A stretch of 64,000 nt of DNA from Symbiodinium natans (taxonomy: Eukaryota > Sar > Dinophyceae > Suessiales > Symbiodiniaceae), in the NCBI GenBank assembly GCA_905221605.1, contig CAJNDS010002333.1, positions 309,501 to 373,500 of the forward strand. The letters run 5' to 3'. The notes below the pieces were generated by a model. The model saw only the letters and a program-made list of their open reading frames with translations, had not been told where the DNA came from and did not search any database. This document shows, piece after piece, positions 39,488-50,234 of this stretch. The position numbers and the translations under genes are program-made. Every line of letters begins with the position of its first letter. The first letter of the stretch is position 1.

Positions 39488-40469
39488 GGTTTAGGGTTTA
39501 GGGTTTAGGGTTTAGGGTTTAGGGTTTAGGGTTTAGGGTTTAGGGTTTAGGGTTTAGGGCCGCTAGCCCTGAATTGACGAACACAACTTCAGTCATGTTA
39601 GGATCCCTAGAAGAACTATCTCTGGGGGTATCGGGCCTGCCTCGGAGACTCCAAAATCCCTAAGCACGCTCTTCCCTAAATCATTTTCGGGTCCCTGTTG
39701 CCATGTCAGGAAGATGCCCGAACTAAGGGATCTTGGGTGTCCCTGGACACCCTAGTAAAGGTACGTTGGAGACAGGTGGTCAACCCTCGAGGCCGGCTTC
39801 TGGTGGCTGTTTCAAATAGAAGTCGGGATAATTACTAATATTATTCCTTATGGTCCCTTCGTTTTTTCTATGGTAACCCCACCCAAAAAAAACCGATGCT
39901 GAATATAGTAGGCTTGGACTAGGGATTTGGGGAGTTGGCAATATGCGACCACGTTGGGGCAGCGCGCACTTTCACTTTCTAGTGGATGGTCGAGCTCTTA
40001 GCCGGAGCTGGGCGTTCAATAATTAAATCCTAAACCCTAAACCCTAAACCCTAAACCCTAAACCCTAAACCCCAAAACCCCAAAACCCTAGACCCTTACT
40101 CGGACCCGGAGTGGGCCCCTTACTTCCTTTTTTTAGGGGTTTAGGGGGGTTCCCTTCCTCATCCCCTCGAAGCCCAAAAATAGGGCATCCTTTCTTTCTT
40201 CCTAGGTTAGTCATGGGTCTTAGGGGTTTAGGGTTTAGGGTTTAGGGTTTAGGGTTTAGGGTTTAGGGTTTAGGGTTTAGGGTTTAGGGTTTAGGGTTTA
40301 GGGTTTAGGGTTTAGGCAACCGACGCATTCAGCCAGCTTGTTGTGGTGGAAGCTGCACAGGTTCACCCGATGCTTCCAGGGACCTAGGGACCTAAGAATA
40401 AGTTTACCCGAAACCCTAAACCCTAAACCCTAAACCCTAAACCCTTAAAGCACACCGCCGTCCTTGTAG

Positions 40470-40533
40470 GGCACCTGGAAGTCTGGGGAAGTTGCTTGTT
40501 TTCAACGTCTACTACGCACTCCAGAGGTTGCAG
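40470..40533 (+). CDS. Exon candidate with GC donor
   Basis: Acceptor CCTTGTAG; reads APGSLGKLLVFNVYYALQRL and ends TTGCAG before GCACGG, the GC donor type seen in the channel gene. No family recognised. Confidence 0.35.
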
Positions 40534-40864
40534 GCACGGTTCCCTAAGCTTTTAGGGGTTTAGGGGTTTCTAAGAGTAGCTACAGGGCCCCTTGGTAGGG
40601 TCCCTTACATTGAAAGGGTTCTGAAGTAGGGGCCCTTCGGTTGTATAGGGTATATCAGGGGTATGTAAGGGGTCTCCTTTTCAGGGCTCATGCTAAGGGA
40701 CCATGAAACTACCCTAAACCCTAAGCCCTAAGCCCTAAACCCTAAACCCTAAACCCTAAACCCTAAACCCTAAACCCTAAACCCTAAACCCTAAACCCTA
40801 AACCCTAAACCCTAAACCCTAAACCCTAAACCCTAAACCCTAAACCCTAACCCTAAACCCACCC

Positions 40865-41830
40865 CAAGAGGCTAAGGGTTGCAACTTCAGCCCGAGACCC
40901 CCAAAAAAGCTAAATCCTAACCCATCGCCATCCCTACACACGAGGGATCGCGCACCCCTAAACCCGAAACCCTAAACCCTAAACCCTAAACCCGAAACCC
41001 CCAAAACTCCTCAAGCCCTAAAGGCAACCTCTAGGGGGTCTCCTGAGGAGCCACCGGAGAGCGTTCGGATGATGAGGAAATCTATATAGGTTTCTTAAGG
41101 GACCGGACAGACAGACAGACAGCGGGTGTTTACTTAGCTGCCTAAGCCCCATGCACTGCGTCACACGAAACCAAACAACAAATCTACCAAGCAGCCCACC
41201 CTCCGTTCCTCACTAGATCTGAACGTCATGGCTCGCGAACCATACTGTGAAACAGTCAGTACACATGTTTAAGGACAGGGATCCGACAAAGCAACGTTTC
41301 CCGAGACTCAACACTCGACCCTAACGGACAGGCGCGTGGCCTGTCCCCACCTGGCCGTGGGACATGCCCCGGCTTTGCCCACGTGTGTCGTGCACCGTGG
41401 CGGGCCTTTCAGCGTTAAAACGGTGGCGGGCCTTTCAGCGTTAAAACTTCCGCATCCCGTCGGGCTTTATCATCCACCGAGTTCGAGCCGAACGCCAGCT
41501 ATGGACATGAATGAGGAAGGAGTCCCAGGGGTATAGTCTGCAATGCGCGACCAATTCCCAAATTACCCGAATGCTTGTGGTTCGTCCGACTGCCCACCCA
41601 AAACAGTCCGACATGATGGTCCCCGCGGATTTGGGCGGAACCGTTCAGCTTGCGCATCCGGGCCCCAACACCCAAAACCGCCGACCCGAGACCATTGCAC
41701 AACGGTACCAGGCACGGACAACTCATTAACTCATTGGAGACTACCGTAAGAATTGTGGGTCCCGTCGCCTCCGCATCGAGCGACCGATACACGAACCTGA
41801 AACGATGGCGAGCACCAGAAGGCATGGGTT
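40865..41830. other. Unique stretch with a 26-bp tandem duplication
   Basis: GTGGCGGGCCTTTCAGCG plus TTAAAAC occurs twice in tandem at about 41,398-41,449. Overlapping frames on both strands (for example - 41,499-41,825) have no recognisable motif. Confidence 0.4.
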
Positions 41831-42014
41831 AGGGTTTAGGATTTAGGGTTAGGGTTTAGGGTTTAGGGTTTAGGGTTTAGGGTTTAGGGTTTAGGGTTTT
41901 AGGGTTTTAGGGTTTTAGGCTTTTACGGGTTTAGGCTTTTAGGCTTTTAGGGTTTGAGGGTTTGAGGGTTTCAGGGTTTCAGGGTTTTAGGGTTTGAGGG
42001 TCTAGGGTTTAGGG

Positions 42015-42860
42015 GAACGAATGAGTAAAATATGGTTGCTCATCGAACCCTTGGGAATTATTCGATAAAAGTCTTCAAGTTGTCGCAACATGGCACTAAT
42101 ATGAAAGCTCGGGGTTTAGGGCCAGCAGCCCTTCATGAAAGAATACTCCTGAAACTGTAATTCATAGGGATCCCAAAACGCTTCAGGAATTTTTCCAGTA
42201 CTCTGAGTTGGGGAATATTCCTGAAGCTGCAATCGGCATCCTATTCTGCAAAAAGAATGTCTGAACTGAGGGGTGCTGGAGTGTCCTTATGAGGTATCTT
42301 CAGCGGCAAAGTGGAAGCCTGGGTGTGTATACAGACACACAAATCGAGGGGTTTCGGGCTTTGCACCCTCCACCAGAACCACAGCAATGGAAAGTCGTCC
42401 CAGCCGGTCCTCTTTCATCCTTCTGAACGCATTGCAATGATTTTCCAGCCCTGGGTACAGTTAGGGCGGATGGGGACACATGTCTCGGAGCTCTGCGTAC
42501 GAGGTTTAGGGTTTAGGGTTTAGCGTTTAGGGGTTAGGGTTCATGGATCTTAGCTTGCAGCACTGCAGAGGTGCAGCTCCACACCCTGAGCTGGACTCCT
42601 GTCCTCACACGCTTCGCTCGTTGCCACACGTCAGCGAGAGCACAAAAGGGAGCGACAGAAAGATTCGTTTCATGCTGTGGGTAGGATGTCGGGCAGACCC
42701 CAGACCAATAGAACCCTAAATCCGAAGTCCAACGCAAGCGCCTAAAGCCTTTCAAGCCTCAATCCCTAAATCGTCAGCACGTCAGCACCCAAGCCCCGAA
42801 AGAGGATGAGAAGCCCTCTGCTTGGGGAATAGATTCTGAGCCCAGAGCTCCCTCCAGCAT
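42015..42860. other. Unassigned sequence between arrays
   Basis: Includes a diverged inverted pair around CTTCAGGAAT/ATTCCTGAAG (about 42,130-42,230) and open segments on both strands at 42,540-42,760. No feature can be named. Confidence 0.35.
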
Positions 42861-43513
42861 AAAGCCCTAAGCCCTCAACCCTCAACCCTCAACCCTAAAC
42901 CCTCAACCCTAAACCCTAAACCCTAAACCCTAAACCCTAAACCCTAAACCCTAAACCCTAACCCTCAACCCTAAACCCTCAACCCTAAACCCTGATCCCA
43001 CGGGCCGGATTGCAAATCCCATCTGCCCCCCGTCCGCATTCCCGACTCCATTCCAGGCCTCGATGCGCACGAGGTCCATACATACCTAGGGCTTAGGGTT
43101 TAGGGTTTAGGGTTTAGGGTTTAGGGTTTAGGGTTTAGGGTTTAGGGTTTAGGGTTTAGGGTTTAAGGTTTAGGGTTTAGGGTTTAGGGCTTAGGGTTTA
43201 GGGTTTAGGGTTTAGGGTTTAGGGCTTTAGGGGACTCCTATGTACCTACAGTTTAATTGTTACCCGACCTTGGACTCTATGTGGGGTTTCCGAACTTAGG
43301 GCCTTTGGGCTGATTAAGGCATAGGGCTTAAGGCTGAACCCTGAACCCTGAACCCTAAACCCTAAACCCTAAACCCTAAACCCTAAACCCTAAACCCTAA
43401 ACCCTAAACCCTAAACCCTAAACCCTAAACCCTAACCCTAAACCCTAAACCCTAAACCCTAAACCCTAAAGATTAAGGTATAGGGTTTAAGGCTGGGCCA
43501 TTGGTGACAGCAG

Positions 43514-43602
43514 GCGTGCTCGAGGACCGCGCAGCCATCCGCGAGATTGTCAGGTCCAGCGCGCAAAAGGCCATCTGCGGGGCTGCCCATTCCATGGTTC
43601 AG
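43514..43602 (+). CDS. Exon candidate
   Basis: After GACAGCAG; reads VLEDRAAIREIVRSSAQKAI, then CGAAHSMVQ, ending at CAG against a TTTAGGG array. Helical, soluble-protein-like. No family recognised. Confidence 0.35.
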
Positions 43603-43648
43603 GGTTTAGGGTTTAGGGTTCAGGGTTTAGGGATATTGTAACCCTCAG

Positions 43649-43722
43649 GGTCCATGTACCTATATAAGAAATACTTGGGCCCTAAGATACACCCAAGTAT
43701 CTACTATGTCGGTACATGGACC
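43649..43722. mobile_element. Short palindromic element, GGTCCATGTACC family (family 10)
   Basis: GGTCCATGTACC at the left and GGTACATGGACC at the right; inner ATACTTGGGCCC/ACCCAAGTAT also pairs. A half copy at 28,060-28,107 ends directly in a telomeric array. Confidence 0.8.
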
Positions 43723-44004
43723 CTTAGGCTAATAAGAATTCAAACCCAAATCCCGCTTAACTATGATTCAAGGTATAGGCCTCAATTAAGGGGTCTTGGG
43801 CTCCGTGGGTGGGAGCCAGATCCTATTTTGGATTGTGGGCCTGGCGGGTTTGTTTCAGGGCTTCGGGTCCTCAAACCTTCGCGTAGGAGAAGCTCAGGCC
43901 GAAGGTTGCGCCCTTCTGCCCTCTAGCCTCCCTAAACCCTAAACCCTAAACCCCAAACCCTAAACCCCTAAACCCCTAAACCCTAAAGCCCTAAAGCCCT
44001 AAAG

Positions 44005-44070
44005 CCCTTGAGCGTGACCCTGAGTCCGTTTGTGAACTAAACCGCGGTTCTGTGGGGTCTGGTCCGGATG
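44005..44070 (+). CDS. Exon candidate
   Basis: Reads LERDPESVCELNRGSVGSGP between CCTAAAG and GGATG/TAGGG. No family recognised. Confidence 0.25.
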
Positions 44071-44275
44071 TAGGGAGTTTAGGGTTTAGGGTTTAGGGTT
44101 TGGGTTAAGGGTTTAGGGTTTAGGGTTTAGGGTTTAGGGTTTAGGGTTTAGGGTTTAGGGTTTAGGGTGTAGGGTTTAGGGTTTAGGGTTTAGGGTTTAG
44201 GGTTTAGGGTTTAGGGTTTAGGGTTTAGGGTTTAGGGTTTAGGGTTTAGGGTTTAGGGTTTAGGGCTCCGCGCAG

Positions 44276-44329
44276 GCCTCTCCAGAGGAGGGCGACCTTT
44301 TGCAGAAGGCCAGTCATGGAGTTCGGATA
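44276..44329 (+). CDS. Exon candidate
   Basis: Acceptor CCGCGCAG between two long TTTAGGG arrays; reads ASPEEGDLLQKASHGVR. The only unique sequence in about 400 bases, which argues it is conserved for a reason. Confidence 0.35.
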
Positions 44330-44698
44330 GGGTTTAGGGTTTAGGGTTTAGGGTTTAGGGTTTAGGGTTTAGGGTTTAGGGTTTAGGGTTTAGGGTTTAG
44401 GGTTTAGGGTTTGGGGTTTGGGGTTTGGGGTTTGGGGTTTGGGGTTTACGGTTTAGGGTTTAGGGTTTAGGGTTTAGTCGTACTGAGTCACTGGGTCTGC
44501 CCACCTGTGCAAACTCCGTTGGGGTCTGTTCTCATGGTGGCATCACGATCCATCCTGCCCACGATAAACACGATAGATGTCGCTACTGCAACTTCAAAAG
44601 TTCCAAGATTCACAGCGCTCAGCCCAAATCCCCAATTTGTATCTCAACCCAAATCCCTAAACCCTAAACCCTAAACCCTAAACCCTACACCCTAAACC

Positions 44699-44811
44699 CT
44701 TGGTAGCCCAGTGGTCCCCTTTTTCCTCTATTTTTTGGGTTCTTGGAAGGGCCAACAACCCGAAAAGGGGTGCGCTTATTAGAAAATGGTTACTGTTACT
44801 GGGCTACCAAG
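44699..44811. mobile_element. Family 2 element
   Basis: CTTGGTAGCCCAGTGGTCCC at the left and TTACTGGGCTACCAAG at the right; telomere-type sequence abuts the left end. Confidence 0.8.
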
Positions 44812-44912
44812 AACCATAAACGCCCCGTTTCGGGTTTAGGGTTTAGGGTTTAGGGTTTAGGGTTTAGGGTTTAGGGTTTAGGGTTTAGGGCCTCTCATCC
44901 TCTTCCTGCCAG

Positions 44913-45019
44913 GCCGGACAAGAGGCTTGATCTCTCGGAGCAAAAACTTGCCCTCACCGAGCGGGCGCGTGACAAAAATCAGGGCGCTTGAGGGCGGTGC
45001 CGAGGTGTTCACACCGTGA
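44913..45019 (+). CDS. Terminal exon candidate with stop
   Basis: After CTCTTCCTGCCAG; reads RTRGLISRSKNLPSPSGRVT, then KIRALEGGAEVFTP and TGA at 45,017. Basic, polar tail. It would end the + strand transcription unit; - strand candidates begin at 45,865. An antisense frame is also open. Confidence 0.35.
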
Positions 45020-45250
45020 TTGTAGGCTTGAGGGCGTCTTCCTCTGAGCCCTCTGAACCCTGAAAACCCCATAAAGCCTAAACCCGAAACCCGAAACCCT
45101 AAACCCGAAACCCGAAACCCTAAACCCTAAACCCTAAACCCTAAACGGACCCCCAACAAAAAGCCCTTGATCCTTGAGAGCCGTGGCGCCCTTTCTTCAC
45201 TTCTGCCTCTCGCAGGCTTCCCTTCCCGGCCTAGAAAACCCTAGAAACCC

Positions 45251-45470
45251 CAAATCTATCTCCCCCTTGGGAATTATCTTTTATTTTTCTGGGTTTTGGA
45301 GTACTACACTTTAATACCTTTTTTTGGTTCTGGGTTCCTATAATAGCTACTTAAACCTAAAAAGTATATACTCTTTTTCCAGGGTCTACTCCAAAGCTAA
45401 GTTTTGTTTGTATAAAACCCAAGAGGATATTAAAAATGTTGTTTTTATTAGGGTTCTAAGGGGAGTATAG
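45251..45470. mobile_element. Nested elements: family 13 inside family 8
   Basis: Outer ends TATCTCCCCCTTGGGAATTA and GGTTCTAAGGGGAGTATAG match 39,101-39,213. Inserted is an element from GGGTTTTGGAGTACTACACT to GGGTCTACTCCAAAGC (about 45,290-45,402), which recurs at 48,700-48,780 with its right end replaced by a telomeric array. Confidence 0.7.
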
Positions 45471-45605
45471 AAATGCCTAAAATTAAGAAGCCAGCAAGAC
45501 AACCCCATAAGCCCTGTAAGCCCTAAAAGCCTTAAATTGGGAAGCCAACAAGACCCTTATATAACTGCCCTCTGCTTGAGTTTTGCACCGGAACCCAAGA
45601 CCAAA

Positions 45606-45709
45606 AGAGGAGTTTCCGAAAATAGGGTACACTTTTGAGGGGTCCTAAAAAAGTGGGATAGCAGTTTTTGTTGGGCCATATAATGGGTGCCCCTATTTTG
45701 GGATATGCA
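45606..45709. mobile_element. Diverged family 3 element
   Basis: GTTTCCGAAAATAGGGTACA at the left and GGGTGCCCCTATTTTGGGAT at the right pair imperfectly; CCCTAAA repeats begin within 10 bases. Confidence 0.5.
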
Positions 45710-45864
45710 TCCCTAAACCCTAAACCCTAAACCCTAAACCCTAAACCCTAAACCCTAAACCCTAAACCCTAAACCCGAAACCCTAAACCCTAAACCCTAA
45801 AGCCTAAAGCCTAAACCCTAAACCCTAAACCCTAAACCCTAAACCCTAAACCCTAAACCCTAAC

Positions 45865-45962
45865 CAAGCTTCAGACTCGGTGTGACCTCCACGTTGGCCG
45901 CTGCTTTTCTCAAGAGCAAAGAGTAAAGCCTCGAGTGCGTCCCAGAAGCCATACCCAGCTGC
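45865..45962 (-). CDS. Exon candidate, - strand gene
   Basis: Acceptor GCCCCAG before G; reads QAAGYGFWDALEALLFALEK, then SSGQRGGHTESEA, ending before GTTAGGG (a GT from the array). No family recognised. Confidence 0.4.
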
Positions 45963-46492
45963 CTGGGGCGCCCAGACTTTTTAGGGCTTTTTGGGGTTCA
46001 GGGTTTAGGGTTTAGGGTTTGAAGTTTAGGGTTTAGGGTTTCTGGTTTAGGGTGCTACTCTTTGGGAGAACAGGTTTGTGGGGTTTTGGGGTAGGGTTTT
46101 TGTAGGATTTTGGGTTTGTAGCTTTGGGGTGAAGGGTTTCGGTTTCAATTCGCCGGAGCGAGCCCCGCAAAAACACCTAATTAGACCTTCAACCTCTGAA
46201 CCCATAAACCCTAAGTCCTCAACCCTCATCCCTGAACCCTAACCCCCTGAACCGATAAACCCTAAATCCTCAACCCTTCACCGCACTGTTCTTTTTTTTG
46301 GCACCCTCAAAGTTCAAAGACTCCTAGACCCTAAACCCCTACCCCTGCACCTGGCTAGGACTCCTAGTGGTGCCTTTTATTCCGATTTTTTGGGTTTAGG
46401 GTTCAGTGTTCAGGGTTTAGGGTTTAGGGTTTAGGAGCCGTGAACCTTGCGGAACCTGGCTTTAACCCCAAAAAGCACCCGATCCCTTATCC

Positions 46493-46642
46493 TTGGGATG
46501 TTCGCCCTTGTACTCACAGTCCTGAATAGGGATTATCATAGCCTCTAAAGCTCGACTATCCCTAAACCCTAAACCCTAAACCCTAAACCCTAAACCCTAA
46601 ACCCTAAACCCTAAACTGTTAGTATAAGGGGGAACATCCCAA
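46493..46642. mobile_element. Family 1 element interrupted by a telomeric array
   Basis: Left TTGGGATGTTCGCCCTTGTA with CAGTCCTGAATAGGGATTAT; right CTGTTAGTATAAGGGGGAAC then ATCCCAA. Eight CCCTAAA units (46,560-46,616) lie exactly where the central part of intact copies would be. Confidence 0.85.
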
Positions 46643-48137
46643 CCTCAAGCCTAAACCCTAAACTTGACACGGCCCTCAACTCATCACTTGCAACATGGAA
46701 GCAGTTAGGGTTCAGGGTTTAGGGTTTGGGGTTTAGGGTTTAGGGTTTAGGGTTTAGGGTTTGGGGTTTAGTGTTTAGGGTCATGTGCAGCAACCGCGAA
46801 AGTCTAGCCAGGGACATCCAACATCGGTCTTGTCGTGCCACGGAGAGTGGCATGCACCCGAAACCCCAATCTCAGTCCCTTGGAGCACCCTTCCGGCCTC
46901 AACCGTGGACTTCCTTCTGGGTAGCATTTTTTTTGGAATTGTATAGATGTTCCCGCGACGGTTGCTCAATCCTGAACCGTAACCCCCGGATGGGTGGCTG
47001 CTTTTGCGCCAAATCCATAGTCGCGCTTCGGGTATCCTACAGTAGCAGGGCTCGTATTGCAACCCCCCCCCCCCCCCCCTCAAAAAAAACGAGCTACAGT
47101 TTAGACAATTACCACCTGTGAACCCGAAACCCGCCTAAACCCTGAACCCGAAACCCTAAACTTTAAACCCTAAACCCTAACCCTAAAGCCCGAAACCCTA
47201 AACCCCAAACCCCAAACCCCAAACCCCAAACCCTAAACCTAAACCTAAACCCTACGCCCTAAACCGTACACCCTACACCCTAAACCCGAAACCCTAAACC
47301 CTAAACCCTAAACCCTAAACCCTAAACCCTAAACCCTAAACCCTAAACCCTTACCAACCCTAAAGCGCGAAACAATGCTTGCGCGGCGCTGGCCCGAAGA
47401 GGGTGCTGGGTGCCGCTTCGGGGCCTCGAGCAACCGAAGCATCCCCTAAGTCAGAAAAGCTACCACCTTAAACCTTATAGGGTTTAGGGTTTAGGGTTTA
47501 GGGTATAGCCTATAGGGCTTTTCGGTTTTGTCAGGGGTTTAGGGTTCCGTGTTTAGGGCTCTAGGGTTTAGGGGTTTTCGGGTTTAAAGGTTTGGGTAGT
47601 CGCCTATTTGCGGCCTCAGTGTGCTCACATCGCCAAGGCCAAATCGAGACCACCATGACTCGCAATCTGGCGACGGCCTCAGAAAAAGTAGTTCGAGTCC
47701 TGACCTGGAGGGTCAACCTGTTGGACTCGTATGGAGCTTGGTGCCCCAAGAGCTTGCTACACATCGAAAAAAACTGGATGGAAGCATTTCCAAGTCATCT
47801 ATTCACTGTCTTTTACGGTGAGTGAATTCTCGGGCCACTCATAAAGTGAATGCATTGTTCACTCTTCTTCCCGGCAGCTTCAGCACTTTGAGGACAAGAA
47901 GCCCACTAAGAACTAGGAAGCATACCATGAGTGTAATGGTTACTCTACTAGTACCAAATGTGAAACTAAAATCTCTATCTTCCCTTTGTAAGGAGATTTG
48001 TGGTTTATTTGTTTGGGGGTTCTGAAGCAATTAGTAGTGGTGATGGAGAAGAAGCCCGTGCAAACGAGTCGTGTTTTTCGTTTTTTTATCCACCAGAGAA
48101 CAGCAGGACGCCACAAATGCTTTCCTCTCCCAACATC

Positions 48138-48240
48138 GGGGGGGTTTTCGAAGATGTGGGACCCCTAATCTAGACCCCAAATAGTAGGACCCCCTTGTAG
48201 TAAGGACCCCAATAAGATACCCCTAACTTCGGAAGACCCC
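48138..48240. mobile_element. Family 3 element
   Basis: GGGGGGGTTTTCGAAGATG at the left, CTAACTTCGGAAGACCCC at the right, with inner ACCCCAAATAGTAGGACCCC as in other copies read from the other strand. Confidence 0.75.
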
Positions 48241-49216
48241 AAACCCCAAACCCTCAAACCCTCAAACCCCACACCCCAAACCCCAAACCCTAAACCCTAA
48301 ACCCTAAACCCTGTCTCAAAGTTTGAGGTGACTCCAGCTCCTAGTTCATCTCCGGGTAATTAGCGGTTTAGGGCTCAGGGTTTAGGGATACCCCAAGAGT
48401 ATGTTTTCTAAGCTCTCCCCGCCTATCTCTGTTCGGGTTTCTCCCGCCCTTCAGAATGTAGTATATACAGGATTTGGGGGGGGCAATTTTTCGACTGCAG
48501 GCTTTGAGTTGCGGTTTCAGGGTAGGCTTTGAGAAATGCAGGGCGCGCCGGCCTCAGGCCTCCTACCCCCCAAGCCCTACTGATACTTTAGGGTTTAGGG
48601 TTTGGGGTTTGGGGTTTGGGGTTTAGGGTTTAATTAGGGTTTAGGGTCATGTCGGGCTTAGTGAGGTTTAAAGCGTTGGGGCTTGTACGATTCTGAAACT
48701 GGGCTTTGGAGTACAATACTTCAATATTTGTTGGTTCTGGGTTCCTATTCCAGCTACTTATACCAAGAAAGTATATACTTTAAACCCTAAACCCTAAACC
48801 CTAAACCCTAAACCCTAAACCCTAAACCCTAAACCCTAAACCCTAAACCCTAAACCCTAAACCCTAAACCCTAAACCCTAAACCCTAAACCCTAAACCTA
48901 ACCCTAAACCCTAAACCCTAAACCCTAAACCCTAAACCCTAAACCCTAAACCCTAAACCCTAAACCCTAAACTAACCCCTAACCCCTAAACCCCTAAACC
49001 CCTAAACCCCTAAACCCCTAAACCCTAAACCCTCCAAAGTAGGGGAAATGCAGGATTCAGGGCAGCAGGGTTCTGGGTTTACTAGACCAGGACACCGGGG
49101 CCATGTGTTGAAGGGTCCATGTGCCGACTGTAGTGACGAATACTTGTGCCCTGTGGCTACTATAGGGTTTTGGGTTTAGGGTTTAGGCTTTAGGGTTTAG
49201 GGTTTAGGGTTTAGGG

Positions 49217-49300
49217 ACTCTCTTTACATACAGTTTAGGAGCAACTACCCCTTATAATTTACTAGGTACGGCCCATAAAACTGTAGGTAGAGAGAATCCC
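49217..49300. mobile_element. Short palindromic element (GACTCTCTTTACATACAGTT, family 11)
   Basis: CTCTCTTTACATACAGTTT pairs with AAACTGTAGGTAGAGAGA. A TTTAGGG array abuts its left end; a half copy lies at 43,227-43,265, also against an array. Confidence 0.75.
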
Positions 49301-49869
49301 AGGCATACTATGTACGTACTCCGTAAACCTTAAACATCGTCGGCCCGGGTACGTGCAATGGACCATACGCCGAGTCCAGATTTCGTCAGTTTACGCAAGA
49401 ACCCGAAACCTACCTTTTTGTAGGTGACTACCATAAAACCACTTATGGGATTCTTGGGTAACCTACACAAAAGAAAGTAGGTTTGGGTGTTCTTACCGCA
49501 AGCCACAAACCCACCCTCTACTTCAGAGGGACGTCCCTCATTAGAGCATCCACAGTACAGCCCAACACGTGCTTCACTGAGCTGCATGGCTTGAGTTTGA
49601 GGGGTCCCTCATCATGTCTGAGGCTTAGCCAGGCAGGGTTGAGGGATCTGGGGATTTAGGGGAGTCAAGGGGTTCAGGGTTCAGGACCCTAAGCCCTAAA
49701 CCCTAAACCCCCTAAACCCCCTAAACCCCCTAAACCCCCTAAACCCCCTAAACCCCCTAAACCCCCTAAACCCCCGAAACCCCCTCAACCCCCTAAGCCC
49801 CCTAAGCCCCCTAAAAACCCTAAACCCTAACCCTAAACCTCGTTCAGGGTTTGGTTTAGGGGTTCTGGG

Positions 49870-49944
49870 CATAGGGGCTTGGACCGCCAAAACCAGGTCC
49901 TTTCTGCCGCAGTGAGGCTTGCCTTCATCAGCGGATCTCGTAGG
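49870..49944 (-). CDS. Exon candidate, - strand gene
   Basis: After CCCGAAAG; reads DPLMKASLTAAERTWFWRSK. Separated from the next - strand candidate (50,060-50,168) only by a family 1 element. Confidence 0.35.
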
Positions 49945-49959
49945 CTTTCGGGTTGTAGG

Positions 49960-50059
49960 TTGGGATGTTCCCCCTTTTTCTTCCAGTCCTTCATAGGGAC
50001 TATAGTAGGGGGTACCCTCATCCCTATTAAGGACGGTTAGTGTATGGGGGAACATCCCA
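49960..50059. mobile_element. Family 1 element filling an inferred intron
   Basis: TTGGGATGTTCCCCCTTT at the left and GGGGGAACATCCCAC at the right. Flanks GGGTTGTAGG and GGGGTTATAGG look like a diverged target-site duplication. On the - strand the sequence just inside the element reads GTGGGATG, a possible GT donor. Confidence 0.75.
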
Positions 50060-50168
50060 CGGGGTTATAGGGCTTGGGCTTCTGAGCTTTGGGCCTTGAC
50101 TCAAGGCCCTTGAGCGTTTGCCGCAGGGCAGCGTAAGGCCGTAGAGTGTTAAGGGACTGTGGGGCCAT
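50060..50168 (-). CDS. Exon candidate with possible start Met, - strand
   Basis: Reads MAPQSLNTLRPYAALRQTLK then GLESRPKAQKPKPYNP up to the family 1 element. Could be a first exon or an internal exon. No family recognised. Confidence 0.35.
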
Positions 50169-50234
50169 GAAACCTAATCCCGAAAACCTAGATCCTGGGT
50201 TTAGGGTTTAGGGTTTAGGGTTTAGGGTTTAGTC

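Larger units (their letters stand above)
30000..40000. repeat. Interstitial telomere-repeat arrays, 30-40 kb
   Basis: CCCTAAA: 30300-30655 (CCCTAAAG octamer at 30,535-30,600), 32818-32955, 35740-35800, 36200-36240, 37195-37308, 37415-37530, 38008-38065, 38875-39020. TTTAGGG: 30790-30995 (mostly GGGTTTAA octamers), 32315-32425, 33048-33110, 33230-33265, 34032-34112, 34300-34350, 34568-34665, 35585-35640, 38297-38378, 39323-39365, 39485-39558. Confidence 0.95.
40000..50000. repeat. Interstitial telomere-repeat arrays, 40-50 kb
   Basis: CCCTAAA: 40028-40090, 40410-40445, 40712-40862, 42862-42998, 43337-43470, 43930-44006, 44655-44700, 45080-45147, 45712-45870, 46560-46616, 47118-47352, 48240-48312, 48782-49035 (about 30 units), 49690-49842 (CCCCCTAAA nonamer). 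TTTAGGG: 40222-40315, 41826-42015, 43085-43225, 44073-44268, 44328-44478, 44832-44890, 46695-46780, 47475-47520, 48590-48655, 49165-49216. Confidence 0.95.

Noticed and set aside
49696-50055. Protein with RGF repeats
   Set aside because: The repeats are simply translation of the CCCCCTAAA array.
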